Source of the DNA: an uncultured Methanomicrobiales archaeon
Lineage (GTDB): Archaea > Halobacteriota > Methanomicrobia > Methanomicrobiales > Methanospirillaceae
Reading direction: 5' to 3'
Length of the DNA: 64,000 nt
Assembly (NCBI GenBank): GCA_903926075.1
Contig: CAIYHQ010000105.1
Coordinates: forward strand, 1 to 64,000
The translations under genes and the position numbers were made by a program. A model generated the notes under the pieces. That model was not told the DNA's origin and did not search any database. It worked only from the letters and a program-made list of their open reading frames with translations. Position 1 is the first letter of the stretch, and each line of letters starts with the position of its first letter. This document shows positions 43,862-54,040 of this stretch, in pieces.

Positions 43862-44500
43862 TTACATTTTCTCTTTCTTTTTCTGCAATATTTTTTTAAC
43901 TTTTTTTAACCTGAATATATCTTCACGCTCTCGCTCTTCAATTGTTGTCCTGATGTACCGCCCGGTCTCCTTAAGCTCTGGAATAACAACTTCTTCGAGA
44001 GCATTGACCCTTCTTTTTGTAATCTCAATTTCATGACTGATTTTCCTTAATGCAGTCTCAGTTTCGGCAAGCCCTATCACTAAATCAAGTTCTTTCTCAT
44101 ATGCTTCAGCAGTTTCATCAATGCGGCTTGAAACTCCGATAATACTATATTCTCTCTCAATAACAGTCTTGCGAAAACTCTTTTTTTCTAGAACAGGTAT
44201 ATTGATACCCATAACTTTTCTTCCGTGAATATCGATAACGACACTCCTTTTTGTAGCGAAAGATGCTGATTTTAATGTTATCGTATCGTCAACAGCCCTT
44301 GCTATAAGGAGAGCCCTTCTTGCATCCTCTGCAGTCTTTTCGAGTTCATCACGTGAGCGGGTGGCTGATTCCATGATGAGAAAGAATTCCTGGATCAATG
44401 CATCCATCTTCTGCCTTAGAAGGTCCCGCCCCTGAATTGCGAGTACAACTTGTGAATTGATCTTTTGAAGTTCCATTCGTGTAGGGCTGCACTGCTGCAC
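43862..44500 (-). CDS. atpD: A-type ATP synthase subunit D (central stalk)
   Basis: The 212-residue protein is a long alpha-helical hairpin with the subunit D opening SPTRMELQKI, a helical middle rich in charged residues, and a basic C terminus (RLKKVKKILQKKKEKM). It forms the rotor shaft with subunit F inside the A3B3 head. The start is GTG (44498-44500), preceded by GGAGTGAT, which also contains the stop of atpB. It is the last gene of the operon; no subunit G gene follows. The gene is convergent with ppdK, with 53 bp between the stops. Confidence 0.93.
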   Translation of the reverse strand: MQQCSPTRMELQKINSQVVLAIQGRDLLRQKMDALIQEFFLIMESATRSRDELEKTAEDARRALLIARAVDDTITLKSASFATKRSVVIDIHGRKVMGINIPVLEKKSFRKTVIEREYSIIGVSSRIDETAEAYEKELDLVIGLAETETALRKISHEIEITKRRVNALEEVVIPELKETGRYIRTTIEEREREDIFRLKKVKKILQKKKEKM

Positions 44501-44506
44501 AATTCA

Positions 44507-45898
44507 TCACTCCGATTGGGGCTTATAATATTTCTTTATTAGTTCAGGTTTGATTCGTTTTAATTCGCCCTGTGGGATTGTAGAGAGAAGTTCCCAGGCA
44601 ATCTGCAGTGTTTCCTCTATGCTTCTTCCTATATTTCCCTGTCCTATAAATCTCTTTTCAAATGAATCTGAAAAAGCGAGATAAATTTTATCAAGTTCAG
44701 ATAAAGCATCTTCACCAACAATTGCAGCAAGCCTTCTTGTATCCCTGCCGTTTGCATAGGCTGAATAGAGTTGGTCAGCTACATTCCTGTGATCAATTCG
44801 TGTCTTTCCTTCACCTATTCCAAGATTCATAAGTCTTGAGAGGCAGGGAAGCACATCAATTGGCGGTGATATTCCTCGCCTGTGAAGGTCACGGGAAAGG
44901 ACTATCTGACCTTCGGTAATGTAACCGGTCAAATCCGGGATCGGATGAGTGATATCATCATCAGGCATCGTAAGAATTGGTACCTGGGTAATTGATCCTT
45001 TTTTACCTTTAATTCTCCCTGCACGTTCATAGATAGTTGCAAGATCTGTATACATGTATCCCGGATATCCTCTTCTTCCTGGGACTTCTTCACGTGCTGT
45101 AGAAATTTCTCTCAACGCCTCACAATAATTTGTCATATCGGTAAGAATTACAAGCACGTGAAGGTCATGATGGAAAGCTAAAAATTCTGCAGTTGCAAGA
45201 GCGGAACGTGGGGTTGCTATTCTTTCTACCGTCGGGTCGTCTGCAATGTTTAAGAAAAAAACGACTCTCTCAAGGGCTCCGGTTTTTTCAAATTCGTTCT
45301 TGAAAAAGGCAGCATCTTTATAAGTAATCCCCATTGCGCTAAAAACGACTGCAAAAGATTCATCACTTCCTCTCACCCTTGCCTGGCGGGCTATCTGTGC
45401 TGCCAATGAATTGGCAGGAAGACCGGCTCCTGCAAAAATAGGAAGCTTTTGACCCCTTACAAGAGTGTTGAGAGCATCGATAGCTGAAATTCCTGTCTCA
45501 ATGAAGTCTTCAGGTTTATCCCGGGAATATGGGTTTATTGGATTTCCTGATATTGGAATCCTTGCTTCAGGAATTATGGAGGGTCCATTATCTCTGGGTC
45601 TCCCCATCCCGGTAAAAACTCTCCCAAGCATATCAATCGAAACATCGATTTCTGAAGGTCTCCCAGTAAAACGTACTTTTGTAAGATCGGTGTCGGTACT
45701 GTTTGTTCCTTCAAAAACCTGTATAATTGCGGTCCCTTCCGATATGTCGAGTACCTGGCCGTTCCTTATTTCTCCATCAGGAAGTGTTATGACAGCAGTC
45801 TCGCCATATCCAATATTCAGGACGTTATCTACGAAAAGAAGCGGACCGGATATACCACTAACTGTATTGTAATCAACAGTCACGAGATTAGGCTTCAT
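44507..45898 (-). CDS. atpB: A-type ATP synthase subunit B (regulatory)
   Basis: The 463-residue protein belongs to the non-catalytic B subunits. It has the beta-barrel opening, [26 protein letters not shown] around residue 148 where catalytic subunits have a P loop, [19 protein letters not shown], and [23 protein letters not shown]. The GAGLP sequence cannot hydrolyse ATP, as expected for B. Its start overlaps the atpA stop by 4 bp. Length agrees with the family. Confidence 0.96.
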   Translation of the reverse strand: MKPNLVTVDYNTVSGISGPLLFVDNVLNIGYGETAVITLPDGEIRNGQVLDISEGTAIIQVFEGTNSTDTDLTKVRFTGRPSEIDVSIDMLGRVFTGMGRPRDNGPSIIPEARIPISGNPINPYSRDKPEDFIETGISAIDALNTLVRGQKLPIFAGAGLPANSLAAQIARQARVRGSDESFAVVFSAMGITYKDAAFFKNEFEKTGALERVVFFLNIADDPTVERIATPRSALATAEFLAFHHDLHVLVILTDMTNYCEALREISTAREEVPGRRGYPGYMYTDLATIYERAGRIKGKKGSITQVPILTMPDDDITHPIPDLTGYITEGQIVLSRDLHRRGISPPIDVLPCLSRLMNLGIGEGKTRIDHRNVADQLYSAYANGRDTRRLAAIVGEDALSELDKIYLAFSDSFEKRFIGQGNIGRSIEETLQIAWELLSTIPQGELKRIKPELIKKYYKPQSE

Positions 45899-47637
45899 TC
45901 GCGATCGGCCTCCAGACTCCCGATTGATTTATCAATTTCTGCAATAAGATCTTCAATTATTGCGAGGTCTGTCTCTTGCTTCATTCGCGAAATTTTGTCT
46001 TTGACCGGTAGGGCCATCACTTGTTTTAGTTTTACACCTCTCGCTATCGCTTGTGAAAGGGCATCTGAAAATTTAATAATTGTACGAATCATGAGAAATT
46101 GTTTTTCAAGTGAACAATAAGCATCCAATGGGTCAAACGCACTTTGCTGAAGAAAATCTTCCCGTATCATCCGGGCTACTTCAAGAATAGATTTTTCCTG
46201 CTCAGGTAATGAGTCTGCACCCACAAGTTTAACAATTTCAAGAAGTTCGGTCTCTTTCTGGAGTATAATCATGACCTGTTCTCGGAATTTTCGCCAGTCA
46301 CATGAGACATTTTCAGTGAACCACATTTCAAGGTTCTCAAGATAGAGAGAATAGCTTCGTACCCAGTTTACAGAAGGAAAATGCCTTCTGTTAGCAAGAC
46401 CTGAGTCAAGTGCCCAGAACGTTCCTGAAACCCTGAGTGTATTCTGGGTTATTGGTTCAGAGAAATCTCCACCAGGAGGTGAGACTGCCCCGATTATTGT
46501 TATTGAACCAGCACGGGCATCAGGTCCAAGACAACTGACCCTTCCTGCACGTTCATAAAATGCAGCAATGCGGGCAGCGAGATAAGCAGGATATCCTTCT
46601 TCGCCTGGCATCTCTTCAAGTCTTCCTGATACTTCACGAAGTGCTTCACCCCATCGGGATGTTGAATCAGCCATAAGTGCGACATCATAACCCATATCAC
46701 GGTAATATTCAGCCATTGCTACACCAGTATATATAGAAGCTTCACGTGCAGCAACAGGCATATTAGAGGTGTTTGCAATAAGAACTGTCCTTTGTATGAG
46801 TGGGAAACCTGTCCGGGTGTCTATAATTTCAGGAAATTCTTTTAAAACATCGGTCATCTCATTTCCTCTCTCGCCACAACCAATATAGACAATTATCTGG
46901 GTATCCGACCACTTTGCAAGAGACTGTTCTGATACGGTTTTGCCAGTTCCGAATCCACCTGGAATCATTGCAGTGCCACCTTTGGCTACCGGGAAAAGGG
47001 AGTCAAAAATTCTCTGACCTGTAACAAGAGGGAGATTCATATCTAGTTTCTCTTTAAAAGGCCTTCCTTTCCTTACAGGCCATTTGTGTGACAATGTAAG
47101 TGCCTTACCACCCGAGATTCTGCAGACCGGGTCATCAACTGTGAATTTTCCCTCGTTAATCTCTTCAATAACACCTGAAACAAAAGGAGGAACCAGTATT
47201 TTATGTTCGATATGATATTCCTGGACTGTTCCGAGGATGCTACCACCGATAACTTTGCTATTCTCTTTTACGGCCGGAAGAAAATCCCATAGTTTTCTTT
47301 CGTCCAAACCGGAGAGGGTTAACCCTCTTTCTATAAAATCTCCGCTTATTTCAGCAAGGCCCGGGAGAGGCCTCTGAATCCCGTCATATATTGAGGATAA
47401 TAATCCAGGACCAAGTTTTACAGAAAGAGGCATCCCTGTGAGAGAAACAGGTTCACCGACTTTTATACCTACAGTATCTTCATAGACCTGAATTACCGCG
47501 TTTTCATTGTAAAGACGTATAATCTCTCCAGAAAGTTCTGATTCTCCTACTTTTACGACATCATACATCTTTGCTCCTTTCATCTCTTTTGCTACAATTA
47601 CGGGGCCTGAAATTCTCGAGACTTTACCTGTCTGCAT
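45895..47637 (-). CDS. atpA: A-type ATP synthase subunit A (catalytic)
   Basis: The 580-residue catalytic subunit has the P loop GGFGTGKTV near residue 230, [15 protein letters not shown] and [29 protein letters not shown]. The archaeal insertion of about 80 residues that distinguishes A subunits from F-type beta lies before the P loop. It makes ATP from ADP and phosphate at the interface with subunit B. The start ATG lies at the atpF stop, and the 3' end overlaps atpB by 4 bp. Confidence 0.97.
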   Translation of the reverse strand: MQTGKVSRISGPVIVAKEMKGAKMYDVVKVGESELSGEIIRLYNENAVIQVYEDTVGIKVGEPVSLTGMPLSVKLGPGLLSSIYDGIQRPLPGLAEISGDFIERGLTLSGLDERKLWDFLPAVKENSKVIGGSILGTVQEYHIEHKILVPPFVSGVIEEINEGKFTVDDPVCRISGGKALTLSHKWPVRKGRPFKEKLDMNLPLVTGQRIFDSLFPVAKGGTAMIPGGFGTGKTVSEQSLAKWSDTQIIVYIGCGERGNEMTDVLKEFPEIIDTRTGFPLIQRTVLIANTSNMPVAAREASIYTGVAMAEYYRDMGYDVALMADSTSRWGEALREVSGRLEEMPGEEGYPAYLAARIAAFYERAGRVSCLGPDARAGSITIIGAVSPPGGDFSEPITQNTLRVSGTFWALDSGLANRRHFPSVNWVRSYSLYLENLEMWFTENVSCDWRKFREQVMIILQKETELLEIVKLVGADSLPEQEKSILEVARMIREDFLQQSAFDPLDAYCSLEKQFLMIRTIIKFSDALSQAIARGVKLKQVMALPVKDKISRMKQETDLAIIEDLIAEIDKSIGSLEADRE

Positions 47638-47958
47638 TTATTTCCTCACCACCACGTTGTATCCGATAGCCTTTCTGAGAAGTCTTTCAAGAGATGATAG
47701 CCGGGTTCCTGTCCTCGACCTGAATGGGATTCCAATAATAACCGGCCTGAATGATTTGTCTATCCTGTCCATGAACGGATCTTCGGGAGAAGGCATAAAA
47801 TCTTCATTCACTGCAACAATTCCAGTATCCTCTGATTTAAGGAGTGAAGAAATCACCTTCTTTGCTTCTTCGGGTGAGATTGCAGAAATAACCTCAACTC
47901 CTGCAAGTCTGAAACCAGGTGCTGATTCCGGATCCGTTACAACCACGAATTTATACAT
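47638..47958 (-). CDS. atpF: A-type ATP synthase subunit F
   Basis: The 106-residue protein shows the Rossmann-like subunit F pattern: VVVTDPESAPGFRLAGVEV at the start, then TGIVAVNEDFMP, and PVIIGIPFRS near residue 75. The flexible C-terminal helix that contacts subunit D follows. It is part of the central stalk. Its start lies 8 bp inside the atpC gene and its stop abuts atpA, so it is tightly coupled. Confidence 0.93.
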   Translation of the reverse strand: MYKFVVVTDPESAPGFRLAGVEVISAISPEEAKKVISSLLKSEDTGIVAVNEDFMPSPEDPFMDRIDKSFRPVIIGIPFRSRTGTRLSSLERLLRKAIGYNVVVRK

Positions 47959-49000
47959 ATACTAATTCCTCCCTCACCTGTTCATCAGTGAGACCTGTCT
48001 CTTTACACCATGCAATTATCCTTATATTTGTAACTTCATTGAATTTTTCCCACAAATAGGAAAGTGGAAGTCCGATACTTAAAGGATCATTATATGCACA
48101 ACTGACTCCCTTTTTAACGAGAAAACGGTCTATCTCTCTTTCAAATGCTGAAACTCTGCTTAATAGTATTGAGTCCCTACTTATGTCCTGAAATAGTCCA
48201 TACCCTGTCTTTTTACAATACTCAACAAGATCATCAATTAAATTATTTTCAAGGATTCGTAGAAATTCTATTCTTTTTGTCTGGTTACCTCCTTCAATGT
48301 AAATATGTTCGGCGTCAGCTGGTGAAATTTTATCGCGGGCGAGGATGAGCAGACTTTTTAGGTTTACAAGATCAATTTCCGTTTTAATTAGATCGCGGAG
48401 GATAGAATTGTCATAAGTCTCTTTTGAAAGAAGAGAGAGTGCCCGATCGTAATAGTAGTGATCAAGAGCATATTCCAGAAGAAAAGTTTGCGTACTATCT
48501 TTTATGTCTTTCATTGTCCTTGTTAAAGGAATAGCGTATTTTATTCTCCATGTTGCAAGAAGGTTAATTACTGACCTTACATCTGGTTCACGGTTCAGTT
48601 CAATAAGTGTTGCTTCGTCAAGAGACCCTGCAGGTACAAGGCACTCAAGAACTTCATCAGGACGGGCATGAATCTTTTTTGAGCGTATAATCGTCTTTAA
48701 ATTAGCTATATCCCATTTTGAGAGGAATATTTCGATAAGACTTTCCCACTCCTTCCCTTCAACAAGCGAGAATAGTTTCTGAAAATTTCTTGTAATATTG
48801 CGGCGTAAGGCCTGTTCAACACAATTTATTCCGGAATAAAGGAGACTACTCCTCTCGATGTCTTCCCTGAAATAACTCAGTTCCAGATCATCAATTAAGG
48901 ATTCGATATCCGGGTCATCAATAAGACGAATAATAAAGTCATTGCTTACAATGCGGCTTCGCATACCTCTGACTCTTGCATTTACATATCCCCGGTCCAT
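47951..49000 (-). CDS. atpC: A-type ATP synthase subunit C
   Basis: The 349-residue all-helical protein has the subunit C/d pattern: YVNARVRGMRSRIVS at the start, three related helical bundles, and a C-terminal SYLWEKFNEVTNIRIIAWCKETGL motif. It sits as a funnel on the membrane ring and connects it to the central stalk. It starts 6 bp after the stop of atpE and overlaps atpF by 8 bp. The length is usual for the family. Confidence 0.92.
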   Translation of the reverse strand: MDRGYVNARVRGMRSRIVSNDFIIRLIDDPDIESLIDDLELSYFREDIERSSLLYSGINCVEQALRRNITRNFQKLFSLVEGKEWESLIEIFLSKWDIANLKTIIRSKKIHARPDEVLECLVPAGSLDEATLIELNREPDVRSVINLLATWRIKYAIPLTRTMKDIKDSTQTFLLEYALDHYYYDRALSLLSKETYDNSILRDLIKTEIDLVNLKSLLILARDKISPADAEHIYIEGGNQTKRIEFLRILENNLIDDLVEYCKKTGYGLFQDISRDSILLSRVSAFEREIDRFLVKKGVSCAYNDPLSIGLPLSYLWEKFNEVTNIRIIAWCKETGLTDEQVREELVYV

Positions 49001-49006
49001 ATCATG

Positions 49007-49585
49007 TCACTCTGAAAGCTTTTTGTATATCTCCTCTTTTAAGACCATCTTTGCTTTTTCCAGCCTGGTTTCAAAAGTATTTGAGAATGTGATAGAACTA
49101 TCCTCAGTTGTAAGAATCACTCCTCCACTTGTTTCAATATCGGCAACGACTTGAATTATCTTTGGATCATTCGTAATCAGACTTTTTAAAAGAGATTCAT
49201 CACGTGGGTCTATATGGACAATAAATGGTCCAGGCCCTGAAGAAAGAGATTCGAAAAGAAGTCCGGAGAGTAACTCCGGATATTCTTTATTGTTTCTGAT
49301 ATCTTTCAGACGGTTTCCTGCAATTTCAAAGGCTTTAGTGAAATAATTCTCTTTTTCATTAAGAATACGTGATTTTACTTCTTCACGTGCTTTAAAAAGT
49401 CTGGCATTTCGAAGAATGAAGATCTTCTCATGCATGTTTTGGATATGGCATGCTATGACAGCTTTTGATTGTTCAGAAGCTTCATTTTTAATTTCAGTCA
49501 CTTTGGAGAATGTCTTCCCCATAAGATCCTTGATTCTCTCTTCAGCACTTAGTTCGCATGCATTAAGGAGACCTTCATAGTCCAC
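49007..49585 (-). CDS. atpE: A-type ATP synthase subunit E (peripheral stalk)
   Basis: The 192-residue protein has a long N-terminal helix (residues 10-95, charged, heptad-like) and a C-terminal mixed domain with VADIETSGGVILTTEDSSITFSNTFETRLE, the conserved end of E subunits. It forms the peripheral stalk with subunit H. The start is GTG (49583-49585) with GGAGGT nine bases upstream. It lies 27 bp after the end of atpK. Confidence 0.92.
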   Translation of the reverse strand: MDYEGLLNACELSAEERIKDLMGKTFSKVTEIKNEASEQSKAVIACHIQNMHEKIFILRNARLFKAREEVKSRILNEKENYFTKAFEIAGNRLKDIRNNKEYPELLSGLLFESLSSGPGPFIVHIDPRDESLLKSLITNDPKIIQVVADIETSGGVILTTEDSSITFSNTFETRLEKAKMVLKEEIYKKLSE

Positions 49586-49612
49586 TTTTATACCTCCGAA
49601 AATTAATCGGGA

Positions 49613-49831
49613 TTACTTAACCATGATAATTATCATTGCTGCAACAACAAAACCCAGAATTACCATAGTTTCAGGTATAGCCTCTAACACGATTATTAGT
49701 CCGCTTGTCTCAGGTTTTTCTGCAATTGTACCAGCCCCTGCGGAACCGATCCTTGCCTGTGCAAAACCGGTTCCTAATGCTCCAAGTCCAAATGCAATGC
49801 TAGCTCCAATAGGTATCGCCCAATCTACCAA
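49613..49831 (-). CDS. atpK: A-type ATP synthase membrane rotor subunit K (c subunit)
   Basis: The 72-residue proteolipid forms a single helical hairpin with a polar loop (AEKPET). The ion-binding glutamate is E54 in AIPETMVIL, followed by T55. Q25 in the first helix (GFAQARIG) aligns with the sodium-ligand glutamine of bacterial Na+ c rings. Together these suggest sodium, or mixed sodium and proton, coupling. The start is TTG (49829-49831) behind a perfect GGAGGTGA, giving very strong ribosome loading, as expected for the most abundant subunit. No other in-frame start is available. Confidence 0.92.
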   Translation of the reverse strand: MVDWAIPIGASIAFGLGALGTGFAQARIGSAGAGTIAEKPETSGLIIVLEAIPETMVILGFVVAAMIIIMVK

Positions 49832-49837
49832 GAGTGT

Positions 49838-49845
49838 TCACCTCC
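49838..49845 (-). promoter_or_regulatory. strong Shine-Dalgarno before the TTG start of atpK
   Basis: On the minus strand GGAGGTGA matches the anti-Shine-Dalgarno end of archaeal 16S rRNA perfectly and lies six bases before the TTG start of atpK. It decides the start codon and suggests that initiation is boosted to offset TTG. The same GGAGGTGA precedes atpH at 52203-52210. Confidence 0.7.
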
Positions 49846-49947
49846 AAAATTGATTATCGCTAAACATGAGTTTATATTAAATAAATATTTCTATTTTGTC
49901 ATAGGGCAAAAAAAGATTCGAAATTTAAAAGTCAATTAATGCGTTAC

Positions 49948-51873
49948 TTATTCCTTTTCTTCTGTATTTTTTCTGAAAGGATGGTATTTTTTCCCACCCC
50001 CTTCATAGAATTTTGGAAAAAATTCTACTATATGCAAACGCATTGCATGCATGGAAGGGCTGAACATTGCAAGAATAATATTAAGACTATGAAGAAGAAT
50101 TGTTACAATTACACCTATTATAACTATTCCTATCGCTCCTCCAAGTCTGTTTGCGACAACTGCCAAAACTACTGACGCCATCCCTATCGCCATAATACGG
50201 GAATATGAAAGGATATTTCCAACTGTACTCATGAGTTCAATAGTGCCAAGTACCCCCCCTCCGTATACAATACAGGGCGCCGCAACGATGACTAAAATAA
50301 TTCCCGGGTATAGAAAATCACTGGGTATAACATTCATCAGGGATGTAATTGTAATTATAATGCCGGTAAGGAGGGCAATTACTCCTATTTTTTCTACTAC
50401 ATGTCTCCATTTTAGCGCTCTTGATGCATTAATTATTCCAATTGTTAGTCCCAGGAATACATGAAAAACGCCAATCCCGATACACAAGACAAGAAGCGGG
50501 ACAATTATCTCAATCCTGTTCAATGTAATGCCCCCTATTGTGCAGGGGTGAATCAGGTTATAATTCTCCCCAAGATCGCCAAAAAATTCACCGAAAAGAA
50601 AACCAAAGAAAATCGTAGGTATTGAAGAGATTAAGAGAATTTTTGAGATACTACGCATCCAGTCTGATTTAATAAAGAATTTGTAAAGAATTAATGAAAA
50701 GATAAGAATAACTATCCCATACCCGATATCGCCCACCATGAGTCCAAAAAATATAGGAAAAAATAATGCAAAGAGAGGACTCGGGTCAATTTCATGATAA
50801 TTTGGGGGAGTGACAATCTGCATAAAAAATTCGAAAGGTTTGACAAACCTCGGATTATCAAAAAAAGTCGGAATGTCTTCAATCTTTGCATGTGGAACCG
50901 ATATTGCCTGGAAGATAACCCTGTCACCATATTGCAACTTTAAAATTTCTTTTGCTTTTTTCATATTCTTCTTTGGAATAAAACCCATTATAATAAAAGT
51001 GTAAATTGTCTCCCCGAATTTGTTGTACTCCGTTACTTCGTCAATTATATCTTCAATTATCTGTTTCACAATAAGGAGTTTGTTAAAATACCTTTTTGAG
51101 AGCAGCATGAATTCATTATCTATTGAAATTATCTCCTTTCTTGATAATTCCTTCCGTTTTTCAATAGAAACTTCAATCTCACTAAAAGGCATTCCATGGT
51201 ACTCATCCGGCATTCTAACTTCGTTGACATTCTGAGTATAGATGAAATTATGAACTTCATGGGACAGCCTTTTTGGGAAAACAGTTATTGCTGCAAGTGT
51301 ATTTTCATCAATATCAAACTGAATAAGTTCAGAATAACCTTTTGTAATTTTTTTTAGGTTTTCATCGATAAGGGGAATTACTCTCTCATATTCCCGGTTA
51401 ATGAGAATTACTGATATTTCGTAACCGCGTAATACAGGTAACTGGCTTTCTAATGGTGCTATTTTTTTTATTATTGTCTGGTACCTTTCAAGAGATTCTA
51501 TTAGATGAATAATTTCACTTTTTCTCTCTGAAAAGCTACATGTTGTATTTTCAAGATCTGAAATTAAACTATTTGCATAATCTGCGATATCTTCATGAGT
51601 TTTTGCCCTCGCTTCCTCTTCAAGCAAGCCGTAATCTGAATCCGGGACGGCTATTTTAGGCAATGCAGAGAGGATTCCTCCAAGCTTGATAAGGATTGCA
51701 GAAAAATCAATTATCTTCTCCTTATCAACTTTTCGAATTACACACTCTTTTGGTGAAACACAGTGCGTTACATCTTCCAGATGGACAGTCCCGAGATGGT
51801 ACAGTACATCGACAACACTTCGCAGGTCATTTTTTGGGCCCACTATCTGAATGTAACGCATTTTTTGAAGCAT
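49948..51873 (-). CDS. atpI: A-type ATP synthase subunit I (a subunit)
   Basis: The 641-residue protein has a long cytosolic half (to about residue 340) with coiled-coil stretches that bind the peripheral stalks. The membrane half has seven or eight helices, opening with FALFFPIFFGLMVGDIGYG. The ion-channel helices near the end include SYSRIMAIGMASVVLAVVANRLGG, with the essential arginine, and LHSLNIILAMFSPSMHAMRLHIVEFFPKFY. A second ATG (51861, MRYIQIVGPKND) is an alternative start. The 116-bp gap to atpK is the only long space in the operon. Confidence 0.95.
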   Translation of the reverse strand: MLQKMRYIQIVGPKNDLRSVVDVLYHLGTVHLEDVTHCVSPKECVIRKVDKEKIIDFSAILIKLGGILSALPKIAVPDSDYGLLEEEARAKTHEDIADYANSLISDLENTTCSFSERKSEIIHLIESLERYQTIIKKIAPLESQLPVLRGYEISVILINREYERVIPLIDENLKKITKGYSELIQFDIDENTLAAITVFPKRLSHEVHNFIYTQNVNEVRMPDEYHGMPFSEIEVSIEKRKELSRKEIISIDNEFMLLSKRYFNKLLIVKQIIEDIIDEVTEYNKFGETIYTFIIMGFIPKKNMKKAKEILKLQYGDRVIFQAISVPHAKIEDIPTFFDNPRFVKPFEFFMQIVTPPNYHEIDPSPLFALFFPIFFGLMVGDIGYGIVILIFSLILYKFFIKSDWMRSISKILLISSIPTIFFGFLFGEFFGDLGENYNLIHPCTIGGITLNRIEIIVPLLVLCIGIGVFHVFLGLTIGIINASRALKWRHVVEKIGVIALLTGIIITITSLMNVIPSDFLYPGIILVIVAAPCIVYGGGVLGTIELMSTVGNILSYSRIMAIGMASVVLAVVANRLGGAIGIVIIGVIVTILLHSLNIILAMFSPSMHAMRLHIVEFFPKFYEGGGKKYHPFRKNTEEKE

Positions 51874-51878
51874 GATAT

Positions 51879-52199
51879 TTACTTTCCTGTCACCGTTTCG
51901 ATAATATACGATATAGTACTTTCCAGATTTTTTTCTCCTGATTGCCTTATCTTAATGAGTGTGTCCTCACCCTTCAATTCAAGAATTTTTGCCTTTTCTT
52001 CAATTTTTGATAGTTCCACATCTTCAAATACTGCAGCTTCCTCTTTTCCTTGTTTTTCAGAGGAACTGATCATCAGTGCAGCCTGTTCTTTAGCACTACT
52101 AATCTGAACTTCTGAATCGCTAAAAACATTCATAACTTTTTTTTCAAGTGCTTCTTCCTTTTCTGAAATCTGTTGAAGGAGTGTCTTTTCATTATCCAT
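51879..52199 (-). CDS. atpH: A-type ATP synthase subunit H (peripheral stalk)
   Basis: The 106-residue protein is a single, highly charged alpha-helical coiled coil with alanine/glutamate-rich heptads (KEQAALMISSSEKQGKEEAA) typical of subunit H. It pairs with subunit E in the peripheral stalk. It is the first gene of the operon, with ATG at 52199 behind GGAGGTGA and a TATA-like box near 52275. The next gene, atpI, begins 5 bp after its stop. Confidence 0.88.
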   Translation of the reverse strand: MDNEKTLLQQISEKEEALEKKVMNVFSDSEVQISSAKEQAALMISSSEKQGKEEAAVFEDVELSKIEEKAKILELKGEDTLIKIRQSGEKNLESTISYIIETVTGK

Positions 52200-52202
52200 G
52201 GT

Positions 52203-52278
52203 TCACCTCCTGTCTACTTTTTTGCAGGTAATAATACAATGTAAAGGATCAATTTTAAATATTTAAAAGTATTTATAT
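52203..52278 (-). promoter_or_regulatory. promoter and ribosome binding site of the ATP synthase operon
   Basis: On the minus strand the TATA-like ATATAAAT (52271-52278) is followed by an AT-rich leader. The Shine-Dalgarno GGAGGTGA (52203-52210) lies six bases (from GGAGG) before the atpH ATG. The expected start of transcription, about 25 nt downstream of the TATA element, leaves a leader of roughly 50 nt. No operator-like repeat was noticed. Confidence 0.5.
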
Positions 52279-52351
52279 GGCACTGTCACTATCATATCTT
52301 ATAGTTATATTTTTTTTATGATATTCTAATAACTGGGAAATAGAGAGAAGA

Positions 52352-54040
52352 TCAATCAAATTCGATATTTTTAAAAGATTTTAGATATTCTTTTAGAGAT
52401 TTATGCAATTTTTCAGACTTAACCCAGGAAATATCAATATCATTAATGAGTTTATTAATAATTTTGACATCGTCAGACATCTGTTGAGAAACGGGAGTTG
52501 GAAAAAGGGATATTATACCCAATATAACTGATAGCGGGTTACGTATTGAGTCATTTAATACCTGGAACTGTTCCATATCATATTCAAGTTTTTCTAGATT
52601 TTTTATTGCGACCTCCATTCCCGATTCAACCTGTTCTGTGATATCATGGAGTATAATAAGGAGTGTTGAATCAATTAAGGCAGGATCATGAATAGGAATA
52701 AAAGATATTGATATCCACAATTTTTCATTATTCTTTTCAAAAGATAAGGATATAGTTCTCTTTAGTCCTGTTTTTTGTGTTTCTTCAATAAGGCCTGTTA
52801 TATTTTTTTGGAACTCCTTTGCAAAAAAATTTCTAATATCAAACCAATTCAATAAATCTCCATAATCAGACAGAAGAACTGATGCACGTGCATTTGCATA
52901 ACGGATTGAATAGTCTGGGCCTGCGAGTATTATGCCATCATCTATCCTTTCAGCAAACAGGCGGTACATCTCTGTTTCAGAGTTAAGTGCCTTCTCTTTA
53001 TTTTCTATCTCTGTAAGGAGTTTATTGAAGGAGTAAGCAAGTGAAGCTATTTCATCATTGCCTTTTACACTGACTCTCTCCTGAAAGGAATACATTGCAG
53101 ATATTCGACGGATTTCGACATTAAGAAGGCTGATCGGGCGATAAACAAGGATGTAAAAAAGAAGAAGAAAAAGTGTAATTAATGCTGATATTGTCAGGAG
53201 AACTATAAAGAGGAGTATTATAACCATTTTCAGGCTTTCGTTTGCAACAACCCGGTCCTTTTTCACCTGTACAACGAAATTTTTACCCCCCTTGAGGTCT
53301 TGTAACTGAGTATACAAAGATAAATAATCGGGGTTCTCCCGAATAATTATTCCCTGCCCTATCTGAACGTTCTTAGAATTTTTAAGAAAATTATCAAAAA
53401 GAGGAGTATTATTATATTTGAGTATCTGAAATGAGACTTTTGTTGTATTTTTAATATAATTTAAGAGATTTTCATCAATATTTTTTGATAGAACAAGGGA
53501 GCCAAATGCAGGGCCTGATCCGTCTGACCTTTTAATCGGGAAACTTGAAATGAGAACCAATCCTTCAGGAAGCGGAAGATACCCGGATAATGGCTCATTA
53601 TTGTGAATAGCTTTGTTAAGGAGATTATTCTCTTTCAATGCCCTGATAAGATTTGGGTTTACCTGGACCTCCTTTTTATTTAATAAGTCAACAGACTTCG
53701 TTAAAAATACCGTTCCATTCGAATAAAGTACTATAAAGTCATTTATTCTCATGCTCATAAGGATTTCATTGGTTAAATCAGCACCAATAAACTGTGGATG
53801 GATTCCTAAAAGATAATCATAAGTATCATCCCAGGAAGCCCAGTCTTTTGTAGTCCAGTTAATATATGAAAGTTCGTAGTCGAAGGCATGCATGACTCTC
53901 GTGTTATCGATTCTTACTTCACGGTCTTCAAGAGAAAAAAAACTTGAGGGGAAAATGAAGAAAGAGATGACACCGATAATTATAAAGAAAATTAGAAGGA
54001 TGAGGGTTAATATCATAAAACTTTTATGATCTACCTTCAT
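52352..54040 (-). CDS. CHASE4-HAMP-PAS membrane sensor without kinase ATPase domain, copy 2
   Basis: The 562-residue protein has a membrane helix (residues 10-32), a CHASE4-type extracytosolic domain (NWTTKDWASWDDTYDYLLG near 60) and a second helix (about 275-300). A HAMP linker, a PAS domain (about 365-470, FAERIDDGIILAGPDYSIRYANARA) and a C-terminal helical segment follow. That segment resembles a histidine-kinase dimerisation helix (NDSIRNPLSVILGI), but the phosphorylatable histidine position is Asp, and no HATPase domain follows. It ends with SWVKSEKLH near residue 540, shared with the upstream paralog. It cannot be a classical kinase alone. It overlaps the paralog by 4 bp. Confidence 0.85.
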   Translation of the reverse strand: MKVDHKSFMILTLILLIFFIIIGVISFFIFPSSFFSLEDREVRIDNTRVMHAFDYELSYINWTTKDWASWDDTYDYLLGIHPQFIGADLTNEILMSMRINDFIVLYSNGTVFLTKSVDLLNKKEVQVNPNLIRALKENNLLNKAIHNNEPLSGYLPLPEGLVLISSFPIKRSDGSGPAFGSLVLSKNIDENLLNYIKNTTKVSFQILKYNNTPLFDNFLKNSKNVQIGQGIIIRENPDYLSLYTQLQDLKGGKNFVVQVKKDRVVANESLKMVIILLFIVLLTISALITLFLLLFYILVYRPISLLNVEIRRISAMYSFQERVSVKGNDEIASLAYSFNKLLTEIENKEKALNSETEMYRLFAERIDDGIILAGPDYSIRYANARASVLLSDYGDLLNWFDIRNFFAKEFQKNITGLIEETQKTGLKRTISLSFEKNNEKLWISISFIPIHDPALIDSTLLIILHDITEQVESGMEVAIKNLEKLEYDMEQFQVLNDSIRNPLSVILGIISLFPTPVSQQMSDDVKIINKLINDIDISWVKSEKLHKSLKEYLKSFKNIEFD

